In this document: positions 28,374 to 37,559 of the stretch, piece by piece | Numbering within the stretch: the first letter of the stretch is position 1 | Layout of the letters: each line of letters starts with the position of its first letter | NCBI GenBank assembly: GCA_022447225.1 | Contig: JAKVAZ010000006.1 | Span: forward strand, 1-64,000 | DNA from: Fuerstiella sp. | GTDB taxonomy: Bacteria > Planctomycetota > Planctomycetia > Planctomycetales > Planctomycetaceae | DNA length: 64,000 bases | Direction of reading: 5' to 3' | Made by a program: the position numbers and the translations under genes | The notes under the pieces: generated by a model | Databases searched by the model: none | The model's input: only the letters and a program-made list of their open reading frames with translations | What the model was told of the DNA's origin: nothing

Positions 28374-28707
28374 ACCAGATCTGAATCAACGCCACACTCT
28401 GCTCACCTGTGGATATTTTGGCCGGTTGTTCCCAGGGTGTGAATCGTCTGCAGACACTCCAAAGGTCCAGTCTGCTGCGACGTCAGGTGCCTGGTTGTTC
28501 AGGAGATCATTGTCCGTGAATCTCTGGTTCCAGTCCGGACCGGTCACAGCCATCGCAGATTTTGCCGATGCCCCGAATGCCGAATGAGTGGGCGCCCAGA
28601 CGGATCAGATACGCTGACAAAATGAGGTGCGAGGGAATTTCGTACCTGTCCCGAAGTCGGGCTGGTTCGGGTGTCCGTGGATTCGCGGCAAGCCGCTGAT
28701 CATTCCC
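28374..28707. other. intergenic region, convergent genes
   Basis: About 334 bases between the small basic protein and the end of the DUF1501 gene on the other strand. The plus frame at 28288-28587 overlaps the preceding gene in another frame and has no protein character. No hairpin terminator recognised. Confidence 0.4.
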
Positions 28708-30021
28708 TCACGTCAGGATGTCGTGAATCACATGCCCTTCGTCAACAAGCCTGATCGGACGTTTGAAATCGTCCACATATTCTTTGGTGTGATCAATACC
28801 GATCGCGTGGCACAGAGTTGCCAGAAAATCGGGCACACTCACCGGATCGGAATCGAGTTCCTGTCCGGTGTCATTCATGCTTCCCCAGGAACATCCGCCG
28901 CGGAACCCTCCACCGGCAACAGCAATACTGAATCCTTTGGTCCAGTGATCACGTCCCTGATTTGAGTTGATGGTGGGTGTTCGACCAAACTCACCTGCTG
29001 CAATCACGACCGTGCTGTCCAGCATCCCCCGGAGCTTGAGGTCACGGATCAGGCTGGACATGCCACGATCCAGAACCCGGATCAGCGGATCATGGATTTT
29101 GTAGTGATTTTCGTGAGTGTCATAGCCGATCGGATCGTCACCGGTCTGACGTACCTGGACAAAACGCACGCCTGCTTCGACCAGACGCCGGGCGAGCAGA
29201 CATCCGTTTCCGAACGTCGTGCGACCGTAACCGTCACGTATTCCTGGAGGTTCACGCGTCAGATCGAAGGCACTGCGATGTCTGGACCTCATGAACCGCA
29301 CGGCCTCCTCACGTCCGATACGAAAACGATCGGAAAAGGTACGAGACGCGTCTCCATTCTCCAATGCCTTGAGATATCGCAATCGTCGGGAAAATGTTTC
29401 CGGCGTGACTCCCGAAGGCAACCCCAGATTCTCCGGTGGTTGTTCCGGATCCCAGACAACGGTGGGCTGGTATGTCGGTCCGAAGTAGCCGGCGGGAAAA
29501 CCGCCGGTGCCGATTGACACAAATGCCGGCAGATCGGCACCTGGTTGCGCCCCCAGTTCATGAGACACAATTGATCCAATGGAGGGAGCCTGAATCGCGC
29601 CCGTACCGCGCCAACCGGTCTGCATGTAGTACTGCGCCGGACTATGATCAAACTCGAGGCTGACCATAGACCGGATCACGGTTAACTCTGCCCCCTGAGA
29701 TGCCAAAAGAGGCAGACTCCCGGCGATCTCCAGATCCGGTGATGACGTCGAGATCGGCCGGTATCGGTAACCCAGTTTTTGGTCCGATGATTTTTTGGGA
29801 TCAAAAGTATCCGTCTGAAACGGCCCTCCTTCCAGCCAGAGAAGAATGACCGATTTACCGGAATCATGTCCACCGATCGTATCCCCGGCAAAAGCGCGGG
29901 ACAGCGTCGGCCCGATGATTGTCCCCACGGCAGTGGACAGCGAGACATTTAACATCCCTCGACGTGTCCTCATCGTCAAGGGGGCACGGCCCAGTCTATG
30001 GGAGTCGTTCTGACACATCAT
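28708..30021 (-). CDS. DUF1501 protein
   Basis: A 437-residue DUF1501 protein, second member in the window. Typical segments are VILLWLEGGPFQTDTFDPKK, VIRSMVSLEFDHSPAQYYMQTG, VVIAAGEFGRTPTIN and QGRDHWTKGFSIAVAGGGFRGG. The N-terminus after MTMRTRRGMLNVSLSTAVG looks like a Tat-type signal (about residues 16-45). The ATG pair at 30021/30018 follows AGGAC, and the frame extends upstream only into the stop region of the preceding gene. It is separated by 14 bases from the DUF1549/1553 gene and surely co-transcribed; the pair is a standard planctomycete exported module whose biochemical activity is unproven. Confidence 0.9.
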   Translation of the reverse strand: MMCQNDSHRLGRAPLTMRTRRGMLNVSLSTAVGTIIGPTLSRAFAGDTIGGHDSGKSVILLWLEGGPFQTDTFDPKKSSDQKLGYRYRPISTSSPDLEIAGSLPLLASQGAELTVIRSMVSLEFDHSPAQYYMQTGWRGTGAIQAPSIGSIVSHELGAQPGADLPAFVSIGTGGFPAGYFGPTYQPTVVWDPEQPPENLGLPSGVTPETFSRRLRYLKALENGDASRTFSDRFRIGREEAVRFMRSRHRSAFDLTREPPGIRDGYGRTTFGNGCLLARRLVEAGVRFVQVRQTGDDPIGYDTHENHYKIHDPLIRVLDRGMSSLIRDLKLRGMLDSTVVIAAGEFGRTPTINSNQGRDHWTKGFSIAVAGGGFRGGCSWGSMNDTGQELDSDPVSVPDFLATLCHAIGIDHTKEYVDDFKRPIRLVDEGHVIHDILT

Positions 30022-30035
30022 GACTGAAAGTCCTC

Positions 30036-31862
30036 TTAATAGGTCCGGAATTCTGTGGTCTGCAGCAGAGTCCACAGCAAATCAGTCGCTGTTGTGACGG
30101 AGTCTGCCGCAACCGAATCAGACAACAGGTGCAGTTCATCCTGTCTCGGACGGCGCCCCAGAACCCCAAAATAGATAGCCTCAATCTGCTCTGACGGTGT
30201 GGACAGGGCAGCAATTCGATCGACTGTTGTCCCTCGCTCAATCGACGCCGCCACAACTTCACCGTTCATCGACATCAGAGCCTCAGACGTAGGACTCATT
30301 GGAATCCTAGCCCGGGCACGAAGCGTGGCCACACGTTTGCCAAATTCTGCATACTCCCGGCGCAGACCCTGCAAACGCATTTGTTCTACGCTCTTCACAG
30401 CTGACGGCTTCGACGGACGTGGCACCTTTGACTTGTCCGTCTGTTCTGATCGTGGATCCCAGGGAACGATTCCGTCTACGCGGTCGTGGTGTTCCTGTTC
30501 GAGCAGCGGAGTGATCTCGCTTGCAAGTAGGTAGACTCTTTCTTCTTCGCCAGTGGCTCTCACGACCGAATCGAGCCACTGGTCTCCATTCAGCAAACGT
30601 GGCGGCATGGCATGCCAGGTTTCGCCGACCTCTGTCGCCGAACCATGCTCCAGCTGAAAAAGACGGCTCAGTACAATGGTTCGCATCAGCCACTTCAGAT
30701 CGTGACCATGGTCCGCAAACTCCCGTGCGAGTTCGTCAAGTAGTTCCTCGTGACGCGTACGGACGCGCGGCGAAAACCCGTCATATGAATCGACAAATCC
30801 GAGTCCGGTGAGCGACAGCCACATCCGGTTCACCGCCGCTCGAGCGAACAGACGATTATCCGCATTCACAGTCCAGCTGACAAACTGAACGCGTCGTGTT
30901 TCCTCCCGGGAATCAACGTCATTCATGGTTTCGCCGTTGAGCGGCTTGGGCATGATAACGTCTTCTGGCGACGAACCAGGGATTCGAACTTCTCCCTCGT
31001 CGGATTCCACATAGGCTCTAACGTCGCCCCATGCTCCGTCCACAGACGCATCACCACCCGGAAGTGTGCTGACACTTGACGGCGGTCGCGATTGCAGGGC
31101 AAAACGATCGTAGTACTCGTCTTTGGTGCTCGACGGCATCCGAATTTTTGCTCGGGCGAAGAACGCCGCCATTCCCCAGTACGTTTCATGAGTCCATTCG
31201 TCAACATACGGGTCATCGTGACACTGTGCACATGCAAGGTTGGTCCCAAGGAACATACGTGAAGCAGCCTCGGCAACCTCGTTTGGTTCCGTGTCAAAAT
31301 ACAAAGGAAAGTTCGCCCATCCATGCTGACTGACATCACCATCAGTGGCCAGCAGATCACGGGCAATGTGTGCCCAGCTGCGATTTTCCGCCATTGCCTG
31401 GCGACCATAGTAATACAGAGTCACCAGATTTGTGCTCTGACCTTTTACATCCCGAATCTGAGTAATCCAGTCACGAAACAGGAACGCCCAGTAATCCGCG
31501 TAACGACTGCGAGTCAGCAGTTGCTCAACTTTGACCTCCCGCTTATCAGCTGAATCATCTGCAAGAAAACAGGACACTTCGTCTGCGGCGGGCGCAATGC
31601 CGTTCAACACGAGGCTGGCACGACGAAGAAATGTCGCATCGTCGATCAGCTGCGATGGAGCCACACCGGTGCGTTCCCAGAATTCATCCAGATAAGCATC
31701 GACTCGTTCGGCCGCGTGATCTGTGCGTCCGGTCGGAAGTCCTTCATAAGGCTGCCGGGCCGGAGGAACCTCAGCCCGACCTCGCGGTCCGGCCGATGCA
31801 CAGGGAGTCATCAACAAAAACGACAGTCCCAGAATCCAGGCTGTTTCAGGGAACGGATTCAT
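30036..31862 (-). CDS. DUF1549/DUF1553 exported protein
   Basis: A 608-residue exported protein beginning with a signal peptide (about residues 1-24, ending ASA). The DUF1549 part (about 45-260) contains the cytochrome-like motif CAQCHDDPY (about residue 215), which in this family may bind haem or metal. The DUF1553 part (about 340-600) has RAAVNRMWLSLTGLGFVD and HDLKWLMRTIVLSRLFQLE. ATG 31862 follows AGGACGTGAC. It is the first gene of an operon with the DUF1501 gene. The family is expanded in planctomycetes and often near sulfatases, which suggests polysaccharide metabolism (inference). Compared with many family members of 800-1000 residues it is short, lacking an N-terminal PSD1 cytochrome domain. 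Confidence 0.9.
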   Translation of the reverse strand: MNPFPETAWILGLSFLLMTPCASAGPRGRAEVPPARQPYEGLPTGRTDHAAERVDAYLDEFWERTGVAPSQLIDDATFLRRASLVLNGIAPAADEVSCFLADDSADKREVKVEQLLTRSRYADYWAFLFRDWITQIRDVKGQSTNLVTLYYYGRQAMAENRSWAHIARDLLATDGDVSQHGWANFPLYFDTEPNEVAEAASRMFLGTNLACAQCHDDPYVDEWTHETYWGMAAFFARAKIRMPSSTKDEYYDRFALQSRPPSSVSTLPGGDASVDGAWGDVRAYVESDEGEVRIPGSSPEDVIMPKPLNGETMNDVDSREETRRVQFVSWTVNADNRLFARAAVNRMWLSLTGLGFVDSYDGFSPRVRTRHEELLDELAREFADHGHDLKWLMRTIVLSRLFQLEHGSATEVGETWHAMPPRLLNGDQWLDSVVRATGEEERVYLLASEITPLLEQEHHDRVDGIVPWDPRSEQTDKSKVPRPSKPSAVKSVEQMRLQGLRREYAEFGKRVATLRARARIPMSPTSEALMSMNGEVVAASIERGTTVDRIAALSTPSEQIEAIYFGVLGRRPRQDELHLLSDSVAADSVTTATDLLWTLLQTTEFRTY

Positions 31863-32079
31863 GTCACGTCCTGTGGCTCTGTTCGGATGGCCATCGAAAG
31901 TTCGCTCGTTAACGCCATCCTAGGCAGGGAGAACTCGGCGAATCAACCGGAACATGAACTGAGGTCGGAAGCGGTGAATGAAATCAGAACTTTTACTACC
32001 CGGACAAACCTATTCTACCGTTTCCCTCCGGCAATCCGGACATTCGTCACACCCCGGGTCCGCATTCCGAACCAGTACG

Positions 32080-33363
32080 TCAGTCGGCGGAATCAAGAAG
32101 TTCGGTAGAACAGCCTGGTGTCCGGGGTACCTGATAGACTCCGTCCTCAACGACCGCCGGATATCGAAAATATTCCTGCAGATGCGGTATATATTCCAAG
32201 AACAGCCGCTGGTGGCCGAGTGCAATATGGTTGAAGAGCACCAGGTGCTGATGAATCTGCCCCATGTCACCAACATGGGGAATGACTTTGACAGGATATT
32301 GCGTCGCCATGATGGATACGGCCAGATATTCGCTGATTCCGGCCAGACGCGTACAGTCCGCCTGCACCACGCCCACCGCTTCCGCCTCCAGGAAATTCTT
32401 CCAAATCACACGGTTGGAAATCGTTTCCCCGACAGCAACGTGCATCGGAGCAATGGCCCTGGCAATTTTGCGGTGGGCAAGAACATCATCCGCCTGAGTG
32501 GGTTCCTCCACCCAGTACAAGTCATTCGCTGCCAATTCAGCACAAACATTCAGCGCGGCCGGCAGTGACCAGGCCTGATTGGCATCCACCATCAGCCGCA
32601 CGTCATCACCGACAGTTCGCCGAACCAGATTCACGCGTCGAATGTCATCTGCAGGATTCTGAGAACCAACCTTCAGTTTCATGGCCGTAAACCCACAGTC
32701 CGCTGCGCGGCGAGCATTATCCCTGATTTGCTCGTCGCTGTAAGCGAACCAGCCAACCGATGTGTCGTAGCCTGGATAGCCGATCTGCAGAACACTTTCG
32801 CGATCGGGTCGAGTTGACTGACGATCACGCAGGATATTCGTCGCCTGTTCCGCCGTGAGCACCTCGTCCAGATAACTAAAATCGATCAGCCGAGTGATCT
32901 CCTCGGGAGACAGATCCAGAAGCAGTTGCCAGAGCGGTACATCACGGGATCGGGCCCACAGATCAAAGCAGGCATTGGTGATCGAGGCCAATGCCAGATG
33001 AATGACACCTTTGTGAGGGCCTAGCCAGCGAATCAGCTGATGTTCTGCGATGCTTCGCTGGACCACCCCGAATTCCGACATCAACTCTTCGATGTCGCGT
33101 CCCAGCAGCGGAGCTGCCAGCAATTCAATGGCATCACAAACAAGATTTGTTCCTCCCCCGAGAGTATACGCAAGACCTGTTCCGGTGAGCCCCGGTCGGT
33201 CACTGTTCAAACAGGTCACCGCGTAACCGTACTGCGGATTGGTATGCACCGCGTCGCTGCCGGCTCCGTCTTTGAGGTCGAAACGACGATCATCAGTCAG
33301 GATTTCGGTGATGCTGCTCACGAGAATCTTTCGCGTTCTGTCCGGCTGGTCATTGTTGGCCAC
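32080..33363 (-). CDS. fucD: L-fuconate dehydratase, enolase superfamily
   Basis: A 427-residue mandelate racemase-type dehydratase matching L-fuconate dehydratase (human ENOSF1 relative). Diagnostic parts are GSDAVHTNPQYGYAV near residue 38, the YPGYDTSVGWFAYSD segment, the catalytic KxK in AMKLKVGS (about residue 222), metal ligands in MVDANQAW, WVEEPT and AVGETISN, and the His in IPHVGDMGQ. It dehydrates L-fuconate to 2-keto-3-deoxy-L-fuconate in oxidative fucose breakdown. The start is GTG at 33363 with no clear ribosome site; an overlapping ATG is out of frame. The other fucose genes are not adjacent, but an isomerase, kinase and pyruvate aldolase occur 15-20 kb away. Confidence 0.9.
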   Translation of the reverse strand: MANNDQPDRTRKILVSSITEILTDDRRFDLKDGAGSDAVHTNPQYGYAVTCLNSDRPGLTGTGLAYTLGGGTNLVCDAIELLAAPLLGRDIEELMSEFGVVQRSIAEHQLIRWLGPHKGVIHLALASITNACFDLWARSRDVPLWQLLLDLSPEEITRLIDFSYLDEVLTAEQATNILRDRQSTRPDRESVLQIGYPGYDTSVGWFAYSDEQIRDNARRAADCGFTAMKLKVGSQNPADDIRRVNLVRRTVGDDVRLMVDANQAWSLPAALNVCAELAANDLYWVEEPTQADDVLAHRKIARAIAPMHVAVGETISNRVIWKNFLEAEAVGVVQADCTRLAGISEYLAVSIMATQYPVKVIPHVGDMGQIHQHLVLFNHIALGHQRLFLEYIPHLQEYFRYPAVVEDGVYQVPRTPGCSTELLDSAD

Positions 33364-33446
33364 ATAACTGATGTCAGCACATCACAACCGAATAATATAT
33401 ATGTGTCATACCCGCGGTGTCCGGCACCTGTGACGGCATGCATTGA

Positions 33447-35828
33447 TCAGTCAACGGCACAGGCCGGCTCTTTGCCTGAACCAACCTGGTTTTCAGAAAG
33501 CCGAATGAGCCTTTGTGCCTCATGTAGTACAAACTCCGGGTCCATGAAGGGTTCGAAGCTGATGTCCTGCCACCGAATCAATCCGTCGGCATCAATCACA
33601 AACGTTCCGTGAAGCGGCTGCTGTTCGAAATCGTCATAACAGCGGTATTGGCGGAACACGTCCATCTCGGGATCGGCGAACAGTGAAAAGGCGAAGTCAT
33701 CATCATATCTCTCGCGGGCGGTACTTAAGGATTCCTGCGGATCGGTGCTGATGGCCAACAGATCGAACCCGGCGTCACGAAACTCATCAGCATGGGGATG
33801 AAACTTCTGAAGCTGTTCCGCACAATGCAGACATCCTGATCCCAGATAAAAAATCATAATCTTTGGAGACTGCCCCAGTTCGACAGATGAAACCGATTTG
33901 CCGTCGACATCCTGCAGTGTCCATTCCGGAGCGGCGGTCGGCTGCCAGCGGAAAGGACCGAGCGAATCCAGACTTGGTCGAACTCCCAAATCGGCCGGCA
34001 ACTCGCGAGCAACTCTCCAGTCTCCGGGATATCCGAACTCAGCAGCCACTGAAGCCAGCTCAGCAAACAGCGGAACGTCGAGATCGATCACCGAAGAAAT
34101 CTCACGAAGCGACTCAAATGTCTGACGGACTTCGTCTTTGTTACCGGCTGCCCGGTGAGTCTTCAACAGAGCTGCGAGGGGGCGAACCTCACCGGAACTC
34201 TTTTCCACATGCTCAATGATCTTCGTGAGTGCTTGTTCGGTTCTGCCTGCCGCCAGCAACACATCGACCACATCTTCCGGTAAAACATTTTCTGCATTTT
34301 CCAGCAGGCGCACGGCCGCGTCGTAGTCGCCCCGCTGAGCCGCCAGACGCCCGTCGATCTCGTCAATCGCAGACCGAAGTGCTGTCACACGGGTTTCATA
34401 TTCTGTTTCCAGGTCCTGTGCGGCCTCAGAGACTGCCACATCGTCTTCCTCCTCACCGCAGACCTCAGTTTCCACGTCCGACACTGACTGTTCCTGGTCG
34501 ATTTTGACCTGTGTCAGATCTGAATTCAGCTGCTGCCGGATTGTTTCGGCGTCGGACACCCGACCACACACAGCGTAAGCACAGGCCAGAGCGCGACGGA
34601 CGGACACGTCCGCAGCTTCATCATCGGTTTTCTGAAGCCACACTGAATCGGCAACTTCGATGAGTTGATCATACAGCTGAAAAGTTTGCAGGACATCAAG
34701 CAGACGTTCACGACCGTATTTGTAGCTTCCCGATTTATCAATCTGATTGTATTCCGGATGTCGAGGCAGCTCGATCATGTTCATCGCCAGTTTTACGGCA
34801 TCGTGGACCCGCCCAATGTGAATCAGGTTACGAATACACCATTCATTATTATGAGCGAAATTATGAATCTGATCAGGAAGGACCCGGTCTTTGATCATGT
34901 GGGCATGATCCACCCGGGCAGATGCTTCCTGGTGATAGACCGCATCGTGGTATCGATTCAGTTTCGAATAAATATGTCCCGGCATATGCCACATATGGGC
35001 AATTGACGGTGCAGCGGGTCCGCAAAGCGCGGCAGATGCCAGTGCTTTGTCAGCCTTCTTTTTGTCCCACAAATGAATGCGATAATGGTGCGCCTGATGG
35101 AGAGGCTCCAAATCATGTATTTGCTGGATAAGGGCGTCGACGGCCAGATAGCTGTTCAGCATCACTCCGGAATTGCGTGACGACCACTGAAACTCACACA
35201 GGAAAGCTTTTGCCTCGATGTCATCAGGAAATTCAAACAGCAGCGATTCAAGATCCTCGATGTATTTTACGGATCGTGCTTCCTTCTCTGATTCGTCGGT
35301 ATCTGGCGCATGGAAATATCGGTCAAGTGCTTCAATGTATAGCTGTTCCCGTGGCGACGCATTGTCGCGGCGTTCCATGGCCTCTTTGATAAAACCTCTG
35401 GCTCGATCAGGATTTTCCCGATTTGACATGGCCATGCCCCAGTAGGTAATAGCGCACCGGGGATCAATCATAGCCGCCTGTCGAAACGATCGTTCCGATT
35501 CGAAAAACCAAAACCCGTGAAGCTGACCAATGCCCTGATGGACAAACGCGACCGCTTCCGGGATATCCGACGTGACGTCAAATCTGATTCTGCCGACACC
35601 GTCCATCAGATAAGCCGCCTGACGTGGTCCTTCGTTGAAGACTTCCCCGTGACCTGAATGTCCTTCGGGCAATGGGGCTCCGTCATTTTCGGCAACGGTG
35701 ACTTCCGACGGACTGTCTTCGGCTGCGACTCGAGACGTCTGGTACGGATCTCCTGACCAGACGAACAGGACCGGCAGCAGTACAAATCGAAATGAACAGA
35801 AGGCGAAGCGAGACATCAGATCGAACAT
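33447..35828 (-). CDS. exported TPR protein with C-terminal redoxin domain
   Basis: About 793 residues. After a signal-type hydrophobic segment (about residues 10-28) come irregular TPR-like helices over roughly 600 residues. Within them is a His-rich run (SIAHMWHMPGHIYSKL, then DQIHNFAHNNEW, about residues 280-345) resembling a planctomycete TPR subfamily with possible metal ligands. The last 150 residues form an AhpC/TSA-type thioredoxin fold with the CxxC pair at Cys666 and Cys669 (GSGCLHCAEQL). A redox-active periplasmic partner is likely. An acidic linker (EEEDDVAVSEAAQD) divides the TPR part. ATGs at 35843, 35828 and 35816 and a longer frame to 35900 compete; 35828 is preferred for a GGAAGA ahead, with uncertainty. 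Function in the cell is unknown. Confidence 0.75.
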   Translation of the reverse strand: MFDLMSRFAFCSFRFVLLPVLFVWSGDPYQTSRVAAEDSPSEVTVAENDGAPLPEGHSGHGEVFNEGPRQAAYLMDGVGRIRFDVTSDIPEAVAFVHQGIGQLHGFWFFESERSFRQAAMIDPRCAITYWGMAMSNRENPDRARGFIKEAMERRDNASPREQLYIEALDRYFHAPDTDESEKEARSVKYIEDLESLLFEFPDDIEAKAFLCEFQWSSRNSGVMLNSYLAVDALIQQIHDLEPLHQAHHYRIHLWDKKKADKALASAALCGPAAPSIAHMWHMPGHIYSKLNRYHDAVYHQEASARVDHAHMIKDRVLPDQIHNFAHNNEWCIRNLIHIGRVHDAVKLAMNMIELPRHPEYNQIDKSGSYKYGRERLLDVLQTFQLYDQLIEVADSVWLQKTDDEAADVSVRRALACAYAVCGRVSDAETIRQQLNSDLTQVKIDQEQSVSDVETEVCGEEEDDVAVSEAAQDLETEYETRVTALRSAIDEIDGRLAAQRGDYDAAVRLLENAENVLPEDVVDVLLAAGRTEQALTKIIEHVEKSSGEVRPLAALLKTHRAAGNKDEVRQTFESLREISSVIDLDVPLFAELASVAAEFGYPGDWRVARELPADLGVRPSLDSLGPFRWQPTAAPEWTLQDVDGKSVSSVELGQSPKIMIFYLGSGCLHCAEQLQKFHPHADEFRDAGFDLLAISTDPQESLSTARERYDDDFAFSLFADPEMDVFRQYRCYDDFEQQPLHGTFVIDADGLIRWQDISFEPFMDPEFVLHEAQRLIRLSENQVGSGKEPACAVD

Positions 35829-36153
35829 TCTTCCATAGGTCATAGAACAGTTTGTGATACAGCCCAAGGTAAAACATGGCGTTGTTTTACACAGAGCCAA
35901 ACCCGATGACGTATTGTCGCTCGCCGGTCATCAATGATCAAACCCACAAATTTCCCGCCTGAAACCGAATCACATCCGGTAATCATCCTGATCGCGGCAG
36001 CGGTTTTGTCGACCATAACCACATAAAGACAGTTGATCCCCATTCAGCGAGCACGACCGTTAACAGTGGTTGGTTCGTACGGTGGCAACAGATACAGCAG
36101 TCAGAACTGAAACAGTCCGCGGCATATTCCTGCGGCTGCCCGATAAAACGCAC

Positions 36154-37182
36154 CTAGAATTCCAGTGCATCGAATTCGTTCATTAGATCGTCGAATTCAT
36201 CGTGCTCGCGGTTTTTCAAACCCACGGACGTTCCAACCGCCTGACGACCGTCCAGAATCAGTTCTGCATCGCGTTCGCGGACTGCCTGATCGACCGCAGA
36301 CAGACCGGTTTCTCCACCGAACAGTCTGGATAGATCGATTTTCACGCCGGCAACATCTCCGTCGGCACCGGCAATTGCCGGTGTTTTGTGCTGAGGAAAC
36401 ACAATGGCGTGCTCCGGACAAACGCGACTGCAGGCCGGACATCCCTTTTTACAGTTGTCCTGTTCCTCAACAAGTATTCGATCAAGCGCATCGATGCCGT
36501 AAACGCCGAACAAACAGAAGTCAATGCATTCCATGCAGTTCGTACAACGACTGTAGTCAATAACAGGATACCAGCGACGCCGCGTGTCTTCCGGCAGGAG
36601 ATCCCGATTAACAGTGGTGTCACCGGCATCCTGGGACTGCACGGCGGCCAGCATTTCAACGGGCTGCAGATATCGCTGCAACTGATCAGGCTTGGGCGTT
36701 CCTTCAATCCACCGCATCAAATCGAACGGCTGCCGATCGCACTCGGATTTAATCCGACGGATTTCCTCAACAAAATCCTGACAGTCTTCAGATGCCCGCA
36801 GATCAATGCAGAACAACTGACGATCAGGAACATCCACGCTGCCGATACCGCTGAACTCCGGTGATTCAGACGATTCGTCTTCCTGATCCTCATCTGCCTT
36901 CAGCAGAGTTTCACCAACGACGCCTCTGATTCCCGCTCTGTCCAGTGTCCAGCGTGATGCACGTTCATACAGCCAGCCAAGAACGATCAGTGTTCCAGGT
37001 ACGGAACGTAGAAACTCCAGTCCTGAGTGATTTTGTGCCATATCATACAGGTGCGGCACCATGGTCACATGGACACCCGGTTCACGAATCAGCGTCTCTG
37101 TGATCTCGTGTTCAAGCGCCCGGCGAACCGGATGACGTCCCTGAGCCTGACAAATGACAACGCTGAGCTGAGAATCGGACAT
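36154..37182 (-). CDS. 2[4Fe-4S] ferredoxin-type protein
   Basis: A 342-residue protein with two iron-sulfur motifs: CTNCMECIDFC (residues 213-223) and a second cluster CKKGCPACSRVCP (about residue 243), together the CxxCxxCxxxC plus CxxxCxxCxxxCP pattern of bacterial dicluster ferredoxins. The N-terminal 190 residues have an alpha/beta look (SVVICQAQGRHPVRRALEHEI), reminiscent of a nucleotide-binding or chelatase-like fold, which I cannot assign. The C-terminus is acidic. The gene is monocistronic with about 250-base flanks. Electron transfer in the cytoplasm is likely; the partner is not evident. Confidence 0.75.
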   Translation of the reverse strand: MSDSQLSVVICQAQGRHPVRRALEHEITETLIREPGVHVTMVPHLYDMAQNHSGLEFLRSVPGTLIVLGWLYERASRWTLDRAGIRGVVGETLLKADEDQEDESSESPEFSGIGSVDVPDRQLFCIDLRASEDCQDFVEEIRRIKSECDRQPFDLMRWIEGTPKPDQLQRYLQPVEMLAAVQSQDAGDTTVNRDLLPEDTRRRWYPVIDYSRCTNCMECIDFCLFGVYGIDALDRILVEEQDNCKKGCPACSRVCPEHAIVFPQHKTPAIAGADGDVAGVKIDLSRLFGGETGLSAVDQAVRERDAELILDGRQAVGTSVGLKNREHDEFDDLMNEFDALEF

Positions 37183-37559
37183 TGATACATTGTAAGAGGA
37201 GTTAAGCGGGTCGTGAAAGCCTATTCACCGGCTTCAGTCAACCGGCCGGGCTGATTCTTCATTCCATACCGGTTGACTCTCCTAATCGGAGTATTCATCC
37301 GGCCGCCGTTGAAAACAAGGCCGTAATGACATAGTGTCCGGCTGGTGTCTGAACTGAAAATACAGACTCTGATGACGCAGTCCCTGGCATCATACCAGCT
37401 GACGCTTCCCGATTTTCCGGGACTCCGTCGGTCTCTGCGACAGCCTGAGTCAACGTCAGTAATCTGGCCCTAAATAAAAGAAAACAAATTCGCCCCGGTA
37501 AGCGGTGCTCACAATATTTCGGTCGCCGCATCGGCACCGGATAAATTGGAAAATAATGA
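37183..37559. other. divergent promoter region
   Basis: About 377 bases between the ferredoxin-type gene (minus) and transketolase (plus), with no coding frame of note. It must carry both promoters; no clear -35/-10 pair or operator was identified by eye. Confidence 0.4.
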
